Below, one piece after another: positions 1 to 6,874 of a DNA stretch of 64,000 nucleotides. The position numbers and the translations under genes are program-made. The notes under the pieces are model-generated. The model did no database searches. It worked only from the letters and a program-made list of their open reading frames with translations, and was not told the origin of the DNA. Location: assembly GCF_012221945.1 (NCBI RefSeq), contig NZ_CP032549.1, positions 3,472,001 through 3,536,000 on the forward strand, in the 5' to 3' direction. Every line of letters starts with the position of its first letter. Within the stretch, counting starts at the first letter, position 1. This DNA comes from Glutamicibacter mishrai. GTDB lineage: Bacteria > Actinomycetota > Actinomycetes > Actinomycetales > Micrococcaceae.

Positions 1-80
1 CCCGCCAGAGCGTTGGCGATCTGTTCGACGCCGAATTGGAAATTTCGGAATTTATCGACGAATTGGCTCGACGCAGATAA
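1..80 (+). CDS. 3' end of upstream gene, probably dop (Pup deamidase/depupylase)
   Basis: An open frame enters the window and stops with TAA at 78-80. Its visible end reads SVGDLFDAELEISEFIDELA followed by RRR. Only 25 residues are visible, too few to recognise a family. The call rests on position: in actinobacteria dop lies directly upstream of pup, and this gene ends 66 bases before pup on the same strand. Dop would convert the C-terminal glutamine of Pup to glutamate, which the GGQ end of the Pup encoded here requires. Confidence 0.5.
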   Translation, partial: RQSVGDLFDAELEISEFIDELARRR

Positions 81-146
81 ACGGCGCAGAATAGGTGTGA
101 GTCTCGGGACCTAATTCCGGGATTCACCAATTTTTAGGAGAATAAG

Positions 147-332
147 ATGACTCAGGAAAGCTTCTCAGCTCGCCGCAACACGCAGAACCAGGCGGCGGAA
201 AACGAACAGGTGCAGGTCAACACCACCGGCCAATCAGCAGGCGTTGATGACTTGCTCGACGAAATCGATTCCGTCCTTGAATCCAATGCCGAGGAATTCG
301 TCCGCGGTTTCGTCCAAAAGGGCGGCCAGTAA
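147..332 (+). CDS. pup: Prokaryotic ubiquitin-like protein Pup
   Basis: Pup is a small, largely disordered protein that PafA attaches to lysines of target proteins through its C-terminal residue. The 61-residue product has the family pattern: a polar Gln/Glu-rich N-terminal half, the helix-forming segment DDLLDEIDSVLESNAEEFV that binds the ATPase Mpa/ARC in other species, and a C-terminal GGQ. Because the protein ends in Gln rather than Glu, it must be deamidated by Dop before use. The start is well supported by AGGAG at 136-140, six bases before the ATG. The gene sits between the probable dop and pafA. The proteasome genes prcB and prcA that usually follow pup are not present. Confidence 0.97.
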   Translation: MTQESFSARRNTQNQAAENEQVQVNTTGQSAGVDDLLDEIDSVLESNAEEFVRGFVQKGGQ

Positions 333-408
333 AACACCTGCGTGAATAACGCAGCCGAGATCTGGCATCACATTAGGCAACGCCGCAGGCGAGGGGAAGT
401 AACTACGC

Positions 409-1782
409 GTGGATCGCAGAATTTACGGGCTGGAAACCGAATTTGGACTAACCTATGTTCCGTCTGACGGACGCCGGCTGACTCCTGAAGATGCCGCACG
501 GCATCTGTTCAAACCAGTGGTCAACTGGGGGCGAAGCTCCAACGTCTTCCTGGAGAACGGATCACGGCTCTATCTGGATGTTGGCTCTCATCCTGAATAC
601 GCCACCGCCGAATGCGATCAGGTGAAGCAACTCATCGCACATGACCGCGCCGGTGAAGCCTTCATGCTTGATCTCGTTGACCAGGCCGAAGACCAGTTGT
701 TGGAAGAAGGCCATGAAGGCCGAATCTACATGTTCAAAAACAATGTGGACTCGGCAGGCAACTCCTATGGCTGCCATGAAAACTATTTGATTCCCCGCAA
801 GATCGAATTCAAACGGCTTGCTGACATGCTCATCCCGTTCTTGGTCACCCGGCAATTGCTCTGCGGTGCCGGGCATCTGATCACCGAGGACGATCAAACC
901 AAGTTCGTCTTTTCCCAGCGCGCCGATCACATGTGGGAAGGCGTGTCGTCGGCCACGACCCGCTCGCGTCCGATCATCAATACCCGCGACGAACCGCACG
1001 CTGACGCGGAATACCATCGACGCCTGCATGTTATCGTGGGCGATTCCACCATGAGCGAGACGACCCAGCTGCTCAAGATCGGCGCCACCGACCTGGTTCT
1101 GCGCTTGATCGAATCCGGGGAGATCTACCATGATCTGCGGCTGGAAAATCCGATTCGTTCCATCCGCCAGATCTCGCATGACTTTAATGGCCAGACCGTG
1201 GTCCGACTGATGGGCGGCGACGAGCCGACGGCATTGCAGATCCAATGGATCCTGTTCGAATCCGTGACCGAGTTCGTTAAACGCCACGGCGCACATCACG
1301 ATCAAGTCGATCGAGTGCTTGAACTGTGGGAACGGACCTTGACCGCGATCGAAAGCGAAAATTATTCGCTTATCGACCAGGACATCGACTGGGCCATCAA
1401 GCATAAGCTGCTGCACGGCTACGCGCAGAAGAACTCGCTGGAGCTGTCTTCGCCGCGCCTGGCGCAGCTGAACTTGACCTATCACGATATCGACCCGGCA
1501 CGTGGCCTTTTCCATGTGCTGAAACGGCGTGGACTGGTTTCGAGCGTTGTCAGCGATGCGGACATCCGCGACGCCGTGGAGAATCCACCGGCTACGACAC
1601 GCGCAGCGATCCGAAGCAAGTTCATCCGTGCCGCTCGTGCCAATGGCCGGCGCTACAGTGCAGACTGGGTTCATATGAAATATGAGGACGAGCCGGGCGG
1701 AATCGTGCTCTGCAAGGACCCATTTGCAATCAACGACCCCGAAGTCGATAAGCTCATTGACCTCATGGGTCAGCGTCCCTGA
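409..1782 (+). CDS. pafA: Pup-protein ligase PafA
   Basis: PafA joins the gamma-carboxylate of the terminal Glu of Pup to substrate lysines in an ATP-dependent reaction and has a glutamine-synthetase-like fold. The 457-residue protein opens with RRIYGLETEFGLTY, containing the ATP/Mg-binding glutamates (Glu9, Glu11). YLDVGSHPEYATAEC follows, with Asp57 at the position of the catalytic base. NSYGCHENYLIPR and the C-terminal WVHMKYEDEP are also family signatures. The length is normal. The start is GTG at 409, preceded by GAGGGGAAG at 391-399. It follows pup by 76 bases and is probably cotranscribed. A hairpin at 1840-1860 ends the unit. Confidence 0.97.
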   Translation: MDRRIYGLETEFGLTYVPSDGRRLTPEDAARHLFKPVVNWGRSSNVFLENGSRLYLDVGSHPEYATAECDQVKQLIAHDRAGEAFMLDLVDQAEDQLLEEGHEGRIYMFKNNVDSAGNSYGCHENYLIPRKIEFKRLADMLIPFLVTRQLLCGAGHLITEDDQTKFVFSQRADHMWEGVSSATTRSRPIINTRDEPHADAEYHRRLHVIVGDSTMSETTQLLKIGATDLVLRLIESGEIYHDLRLENPIRSIRQISHDFNGQTVVRLMGGDEPTALQIQWILFESVTEFVKRHGAHHDQVDRVLELWERTLTAIESENYSLIDQDIDWAIKHKLLHGYAQKNSLELSSPRLAQLNLTYHDIDPARGLFHVLKRRGLVSSVVSDADIRDAVENPPATTRAAIRSKFIRAARANGRRYSADWVHMKYEDEPGGIVLCKDPFAINDPEVDKLIDLMGQRP

Positions 1783-1839
1783 CCAGCGGGCGGAAAGACT
1801 TTTCACAGCTACGAACCCTAGGGTGGTAGCAGTGAGTTT

Positions 1840-1860
1840 GATACCCGCTTGCTGGGTATC
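1840..1860 (+). terminator. Hairpin after pafA
   Basis: The inverted repeat GATACCC...GGGTATC has a 7 bp stem and 7-base loop. A T-rich stretch follows (tgtataaattttcattttt). It lies 57 bases past the pafA stop and before the FKBP lipoprotein gene, so it probably ends the pup-pafA transcript. Confidence 0.6.
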
Positions 1861-1900
1861 TGTATAAATTTTCATTTTTGACTTCAACGAAAGTAGATTC

Positions 1901-2839
1901 GTGCGAAAAGTATTGGCATTGTGCGCTACTGCCTCGGTTCTAGCCCTGGCAGCTTGCGGATCAGGTTCCTCCTCAGATCTGTCGTCGATCTCGGTCAAGC
2001 CTGCGTCGGATGACAAGACCGCTCCAGAAGTTTCCTTCGACACTCCCTTCGTCACTGACAAGGACGAAGCTGTCACCTTGGAACAGGGTGATGGCGCCGA
2101 GATTAATGCCGGCGATACTATCTCGATCAAGTCCGGCCTCTACAAGGCTATTGACGGCTTGTCGGCCGGCGAGAACTTCACAGGCCAGGCTACGGACATG
2201 ACCGTCGATGACACCATGAAGCAGCAGATGCCGGAGCTCTACGACCGCTTGGTGGATTCCAAGGTCGGCGATTGGATCGCCTACTCCACCGTTGAAGGCA
2301 CACAGCAGGCCGATGGCACCGTGGCGGAGCCTGAAGAAGGCGCACGCGCCGAACGCATCATCGTTCTTCACGTTGAAAACAGCACTGCTGCCAGTGGAAC
2401 CATGAGCAAGGACGAAGTGGCCAAGCAGAAGAAGGAAGGCAAGCTTCCTACGGTGAAGGTCACCGATGGCAAGCCAGCTATCACCATCCCCAAGGACACC
2501 GAGGCTCCTAAGGACCTTGCTGTAGATGTTCTGGAAGAGGGCAAGGGCGAAGCCGCCACTGCCACGTCGAAGGTCAAGGCCAAGTACTCCGGCGTTACCT
2601 GGGCTGATGGCAAGGAATTCGATGGCAACTTCGACAAGGGCGAAGCCACCGAGTTCGGCCTGGACCAGGTCATCAAGGGCTGGACTGAAGGCATGACTGG
2701 CCTGAAGGCCGGTTCCAAGGTCCTGCTGACCATCCCTGCCGATAAGGCCTACGGAAATTCTTCTACGAGCGGATCGCCAACCGGCACTTTGGTCTTCTAC
2801 GTAGAATTGGAATCTGTAACTGCTGGTGACAGCAAGTAA
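1901..2839 (+). CDS. FKBP-type peptidyl-prolyl isomerase, secreted lipoprotein
   Basis: The 312-residue product begins with a lipoprotein signal peptide ending LALAACGSG (lipobox cysteine at about residue 19), so it should be anchored to the outer face of the membrane. The C-terminal third (about 210-305) is an FKBP domain, with ADGKEFDGNFDKG, QVIKGWTEGMTGLKAG and a closing GTLVFYVELESV. It would catalyse proline isomerisation during folding of exported proteins. The middle part (about 50-180) looks like a second, degenerate FKBP-like module, which is inference. The start is GTG at 1901. A cytoplasmic FKBP follows 33 bases later, as in other Arthrobacter-type genomes. Confidence 0.9.
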   Translation: MRKVLALCATASVLALAACGSGSSSDLSSISVKPASDDKTAPEVSFDTPFVTDKDEAVTLEQGDGAEINAGDTISIKSGLYKAIDGLSAGENFTGQATDMTVDDTMKQQMPELYDRLVDSKVGDWIAYSTVEGTQQADGTVAEPEEGARAERIIVLHVENSTAASGTMSKDEVAKQKKEGKLPTVKVTDGKPAITIPKDTEAPKDLAVDVLEEGKGEAATATSKVKAKYSGVTWADGKEFDGNFDKGEATEFGLDQVIKGWTEGMTGLKAGSKVLLTIPADKAYGNSSTSGSPTGTLVFYVELESVTAGDSK

Positions 2840-2872
2840 AGACCTCACCTACGACTGAGAAAGGCCGTGACT

Positions 2873-3268
2873 ATGTCGTTCGGAGAACGCAACTACGACC
2901 GCACCAAGCCTGAGATTGATTTCCCAGGGACCGACGCACCTGAAGAACTGGTCATTACCGACCTGATCGAAGGCACCGGCGCCGAGGTAACCCCGGGCAC
3001 CACCGTACAGGCCCACTATGTTGGTGTTGCTTGGTCAACCGGCGAAGAATTCGATTCTTCCTGGAACCGTGGACAGACCCTCGACTTCCCAGTGGGCGTC
3101 GGAATGGTCATCCAGGGCTGGGATCAGGGCCTGCTGGGCATGAAGGTCGGCGGCCGCCGCCGTCTGGACATTCCTTCTGAACTTGCCTACGGCGAGCGTG
3201 GCGCACCAGGCGCTATTGGCCCGAACGAAGCATTGATCTTCGTTGTCGATCTCGTTGGCACCAAGTAA
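2873..3268 (+). CDS. FKBP-type peptidyl-prolyl cis-trans isomerase, cytoplasmic
   Basis: A single-domain FKBP of 131 residues with no signal peptide. Family marks are GEEFDSSWNRGQ, FPVGVGMVIQGWDQGLLGMKVG, the Tyr-Gly pair in ELAYGERGAPGAIGPNEALIF, and a C-terminal hydrophobic strand. It should isomerise Xaa-Pro bonds in the cytoplasm. The ATG at 2873 is chosen over a GTG six bases upstream because GAGAAAGG at 2857-2864 is eight bases from the ATG but only two from the GTG. It lies 33 bases after the FKBP lipoprotein gene and probably shares its transcript. A strong hairpin follows at 3280-3314. Confidence 0.93.
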   Translation: MSFGERNYDRTKPEIDFPGTDAPEELVITDLIEGTGAEVTPGTTVQAHYVGVAWSTGEEFDSSWNRGQTLDFPVGVGMVIQGWDQGLLGMKVGGRRRLDIPSELAYGERGAPGAIGPNEALIFVVDLVGTK

Positions 3269-3279
3269 ATAGCAGATGA

Positions 3280-3314
3280 AGGTTGGGCCCCGATATAACA
3301 ATCGGGGCCTTACC
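3280..3314 (+). terminator. Terminator after FKBP pair
   Basis: A GGCCCCGAT / ATCGGGGCC stem with a 6-base loop, extended by AGGT / ACCT at the outer ends. It lies 12 bases after the FKBP stop and before pafBC. Confidence 0.8.
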
Positions 3315-3361
3315 TGTCTTAAAAGTCATGCTTAATGGTGAAAGTTGGTTAGTCTAAACAC

Positions 3362-5359
3362 GTGAGCATAAAGCAATCCAGTGGCCCTAGCAAAGCAGAA
3401 CGCCTAACCAGCCTGATCTATGCATTGGCAACCAAATCACGGAAGTTCAACGCCGAGCTGATCGGCGAATATCTTGTTCCAGACGGTTCTGCCGATACCC
3501 GTGAAAAAGCGCTTGATCGTCTCAAAGATGACATTCGAAATGACTTCGGATTGCAGCTGGACAAGGAAACCATCGACGGTGTTCCTTACTACAGCATCGA
3601 CACGACCGACTGGTTCCTGCCGCCGGTCACGTTCAGCCCTTCTGAGGCCGGCGTGGTCGCCTTGGCTGCCAGTTTGTGGAAGGACACGAAGCTCCAGTCC
3701 TTGGGCCTGAACGCGGCAGCGCGCGTCACGGGACACGCCGATTCAGTGTCACCGGTTTCGCTGTTGGCAGGCTCCCTGGTTCCGCGGCTGTCCATGGATG
3801 AGCCGAACTTTCGGGACTGCGCGCTGGCAGTTTTCAACCGCAAAGCCTTGAAGTTCACATATGTTTCGTCACAGGGCTCAAAAACCGAACGCACCGTTGA
3901 TGTGTGGGGGATTGGGCAGCGTTACGGCAACTGGTACTTCACCGGATACGACCACACCCGCAATGATTCCCGGGTCTTCCGCCTCTCGCGCGTACAGGGC
4001 AAGTTCAGCAACCATCGCCATAACAGCACCGACAGCGTTTACCACCCGCGCCCGGAAAACTTCCAGATGAACCAGGTGCTCTTGGACTTTGATCTCAAGC
4101 ACCCCGGATATATCGCCACCGTCAAGCTGCACAGCGACGAAGCCATTCCGTTGCGAGCCCAATCGCTGAACGGAAGAAGCTCGAACGCCGAACTCCAAAT
4201 CGGTTATTCGGACCCGCACTCCTTCGCTGCGGAGCTCGCTGCCTACGGGCCAGCTGTGCAGGTCCTGGAGCCCGCCGATTTGGCGGATCAGGTTCGCCGC
4301 CTGCTGATTGACGCCAAGACCGCGCAACTTGCCCAGCACGATCTAGAGCACTATGCGCAGGTCAAATTCCGCCCGAGCAGGGCTACAGGCCGTGGAACCA
4401 CAACCACACAGGTGATGCGCAACATCGACATGATCCAATATGTCGTGGCGCATGGCGCGGTGGAGATCCAGGAGCTAGCAGAACGCTATTCCATGAGCGT
4501 GTCCAAGGTCCGCGAGGAGCTGGCCATGATCATGATGTGCGGCGTGCCGAACGGGCAGCATGACGAGCTGATCAACGTCAATGACGGCGATCTTGAATCC
4601 GATACGGTCACCATCTCCAATGCGGCTCTCTTGGCCGAACCCCAGAAGCTTGCCCCGCTGGAGGCGGTCGCAGTCCTGGGCGGCCTGAACGCGTTGGCGA
4701 GCATTCCCGAGTTCGAGCATCAAGACGTCCTCAATTCAGCCCTGGCCAAGGTGAACTCGGCCGTGGCTCGCTTTGAAGGGTGGAATGGGGCCCTGGGGTT
4801 TGCGCTGTCCAAGGCTCGCGAGAGCGACATCCCGCGCCAGCTGGTCCAGGCGGTTCGGCAGCATGAAGTTGTACGCATCGATTACTACTCTGCAAGTTCC
4901 CGGACCCATCAGCTGCGCGATATAGAACCTGTCCGGATGATCGAAGACGGCTCAATTCAGTACCTTCGCGCTTGGTGCCGAAAACGGGAAAATATGCTGA
5001 CATTCCGTGTCGATCGAATTTTAAGTGCGGAAACGCTTGATGAACATTTTGTTCCCGCGCACAGGCATGAGGACCAGCAAGATGTCCAGATTCGATACGA
5101 GTCCAGTTCGGACGATCTTGAGGTTGTCCTGTACGTGGATGCCGAGTTCTTGCCTGTAGTCGAGGCATTCCATCCGACATCTTGGTCAACTGGAAAAGTG
5201 GATGGCGGCTATTTGGCTACGGTACGTTTCTCAGACCATCAAGTGGCAGCGCCATTGGTAGCTCGGCATAGCGGTAAACTGGCTGTGGTCAGTCCTGACG
5301 CTACGCGCGAACAAGTTGCGCTGTGGTTGGACGAGGCTATCCGAATGTATGAGGATTAG
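3362..5359 (+). CDS. pafBC: Fused PafB-PafC transcriptional activator (WYL family)
   Basis: PafB and PafC are WYL-domain regulators that together activate the LexA-independent DNA-damage response in mycobacteria. In some Arthrobacter relatives they are one polypeptide, as here (665 residues). The first half has a winged-helix region (about 10-85) and a WYL-type domain around 160-225 (VWGIGQRYGNWYFTGYDHTR). The second half repeats the layout, with a helix-turn-helix near 370-400 (QELAERYSMSVSKVREELA) and a WYL domain near 505-560 (IEPVRMIEDGSIQYLRAW). A WCX-like tail completes it. The start is GTG 3362. The next gene begins four bases after the stop, and the tat genes and helicase follow as in Mycobacterium. 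Confidence 0.92.
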   Translation: MSIKQSSGPSKAERLTSLIYALATKSRKFNAELIGEYLVPDGSADTREKALDRLKDDIRNDFGLQLDKETIDGVPYYSIDTTDWFLPPVTFSPSEAGVVALAASLWKDTKLQSLGLNAAARVTGHADSVSPVSLLAGSLVPRLSMDEPNFRDCALAVFNRKALKFTYVSSQGSKTERTVDVWGIGQRYGNWYFTGYDHTRNDSRVFRLSRVQGKFSNHRHNSTDSVYHPRPENFQMNQVLLDFDLKHPGYIATVKLHSDEAIPLRAQSLNGRSSNAELQIGYSDPHSFAAELAAYGPAVQVLEPADLADQVRRLLIDAKTAQLAQHDLEHYAQVKFRPSRATGRGTTTTQVMRNIDMIQYVVAHGAVEIQELAERYSMSVSKVREELAMIMMCGVPNGQHDELINVNDGDLESDTVTISNAALLAEPQKLAPLEAVAVLGGLNALASIPEFEHQDVLNSALAKVNSAVARFEGWNGALGFALSKARESDIPRQLVQAVRQHEVVRIDYYSASSRTHQLRDIEPVRMIEDGSIQYLRAWCRKRENMLTFRVDRILSAETLDEHFVPAHRHEDQQDVQIRYESSSDDLEVVLYVDAEFLPVVEAFHPTSWSTGKVDGGYLATVRFSDHQVAAPLVARHSGKLAVVSPDATREQVALWLDEAIRMYED

Positions 5360-5362
5360 TAG

Positions 5363-5722
5363 ATGCTTCCTTGGTGGTTTTGGGTCTTGTTATGGACCGT
5401 GCTCGTATTGGCGACGTTGCTTGTAGCTGTGCTTGCCGGATTCCGCTTGTTCAAGCGGGGGATGGCAGTAGTTGAGGGTCTAGGCGATGCCGCGGACCAC
5501 ATCAGTGCCGGCCTGAGCCAGCCGGGAACCGTCGTGGAATACGCGCAGAACCCGCGTCGCTACCCTCACGGGACCGATGCAACGCACGCCGATCCCGAGA
5601 AGATTCGCAAATTGCGCGACAAGGGGAAAGCAGAACGCATCGAAGCGCGTCGCTTGCGCAGAATTGCACGTCGCTCCGAACGCGGCCAAGCTCAAAACAT
5701 GCGTGATCTTCGCCTGTTCTGA
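5363..5722 (+). CDS. Small membrane protein, unknown function
   Basis: A 119-residue protein with one strongly hydrophobic segment at about residues 3-28 (WWFWVLLWTVLVLATLLVAV) and a basic cytoplasmic tail rich in Arg and Lys (RRLRRIARRSERGQ). No enzymatic motif is visible. It starts three bases after the pafBC stop and is 32 bases from tatA, so it almost certainly belongs to the same transcript. A small anchored protein at this position is common in Arthrobacter-type genomes. The function is not known to me. Confidence 0.8.
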   Translation: MLPWWFWVLLWTVLVLATLLVAVLAGFRLFKRGMAVVEGLGDAADHISAGLSQPGTVVEYAQNPRRYPHGTDATHADPEKIRKLRDKGKAERIEARRLRRIARRSERGQAQNMRDLRLF

Positions 5723-5754
5723 CGTAGACTTTAGATAGAGAGAAGGGAAATCAC

Positions 5755-5970
5755 ATGGGTGGTTTGCAGGGATGGCATCTAGTCATCATTATCGTATTGG
5801 CACTGTTGCTTTTCGGTGCACCAAAGCTTCCAGGCCTGGCTCGTTCGATGGGCCAGTCGTTGCGTATTTTCAAGTCTGAAGTACGCCAGATGAAGGATGA
5901 CGATCCTAAATCGGAGACTGTTGATGGCACAGTCAATGAACCGAATCCTAACGAAAAGAACAACTCGTAA
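5755..5970 (+). CDS. tatA: Sec-independent protein translocase subunit TatA
   Basis: TatA oligomers form the passage used by the twin-arginine export machinery. The 71-residue protein has the family plan: a short N-terminal transmembrane helix (about 7-24), the hinge [15 protein letters not shown], an amphipathic helix ending [11 protein letters not shown], and a polar tail. The conserved FG-x-x-KLP hinge is intact. RBS AGAAGGGAA lies upstream of the ATG. tatC starts nine bases after the stop. No tatB is present here; in actinobacteria it is usually elsewhere. Confidence 0.96.
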   Translation: MGGLQGWHLVIIIVLALLLFGAPKLPGLARSMGQSLRIFKSEVRQMKDDDPKSETVDGTVNEPNPNEKNNS

Positions 5971-5978
5971 CCTCTTCT

Positions 5979-6845
5979 GTGGCAACAAATAAAGACAAGA
6001 CACCGCGCAATAAGAAAAAGCGGGTCAAAGACGACGAAGGTCGGATGTCTCTTAAAGAGCATCTGATTGAAGCTCGAAACCGACTGTTCAAATCGCTCAT
6101 AGCGTTGACTCTGGGAACTGTCGCCGGTTTCTTCCTCTATGACTGGTTGCTGGAGCTGATCATTGCTCCAGTCCAGGCAGCTGGCGGATCGGTGAACTTC
6201 ACGGCAGTGATGTCGCCATTCGACATCATGATCAAGGTCGCGCTATTTGTCGGAATTCTCGTTTCGTCCCCTGTGTGGCTCTATCAGTTGTGGGCATTTA
6301 TTGTCCCAGGGCTGAAGAAGAATGAACGTCGGCTCAGCTATAGCTTCGTTGCTGTTTCCGTTCCGCTGTTTATTGGCGGCGTCGCCATGGCTTACTTTGT
6401 GTTGCCATTTGCCCTGCAGTTCTTCATCAGCTTGGCCCCGGAAAATTCCGAGAACCTGATCAACATCAACGAGTATCTGCCGTTCATCATCCGGTTGCTG
6501 CTCGCATTCGGCTTGGCCATGCTCGTGCCGGTGCTGATGGTTGGACTGAACATGGTGGGCGTGCTGCCTGCCAAGGTGATTTTGAAGAACTGGCGAATCA
6601 CCGTCTTCCTCATTGCGGTTGTGGCTGCAATGGCTGCACCTGGTGGTGACGCGATTACGATGTTTGCGTTGGCCGGTCCTCTGTTCCTGACCTTCGCTGC
6701 CGCCACAGTCTTCTGCTACTTCAATGACAAGAAACGCGCCAAGAAGCAAGCTGTGCAGGACGCCGAAAACGAACGACTAGCCAGTGGCGAGTCGACGACG
6801 ATTGATGCTCCGGGCACAATCGACGAACCTAATTCACAGCTGTAG
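5979..6845 (+). CDS. tatC: Sec-independent protein translocase subunit TatC
   Basis: TatC is the polytopic receptor for twin-arginine signal peptides. The 288-residue protein has a basic N-terminus, the signature MSLKEHLIEARNRLFKSL (about 24-41; the His and Glu of this segment help bind the signal peptide), and six hydrophobic helices. Between them is PVWLYQLWAFIVPGLKKNERR, the conserved cytoplasmic loop. The tail is acidic and variable. GTG 5979 is used as the start, directly after tatA. The next gene, a helicase, begins 29 bases downstream, the same order as Rv2094c-Rv2092c in M. tuberculosis. Confidence 0.96.
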   Translation: MATNKDKTPRNKKKRVKDDEGRMSLKEHLIEARNRLFKSLIALTLGTVAGFFLYDWLLELIIAPVQAAGGSVNFTAVMSPFDIMIKVALFVGILVSSPVWLYQLWAFIVPGLKKNERRLSYSFVAVSVPLFIGGVAMAYFVLPFALQFFISLAPENSENLININEYLPFIIRLLLAFGLAMLVPVLMVGLNMVGVLPAKVILKNWRITVFLIAVVAAMAAPGGDAITMFALAGPLFLTFAAATVFCYFNDKKRAKKQAVQDAENERLASGESTTIDAPGTIDEPNSQL

Positions 6846-6874
6846 ATTACCGTCAAGAAAGCGAACGACCACAA

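Noticed and set aside
562..2130. 522-codon minus-strand open frame
   Set aside because: It is antisense to pafA and the FKBP lipoprotein gene, with no ribosome site or family match.
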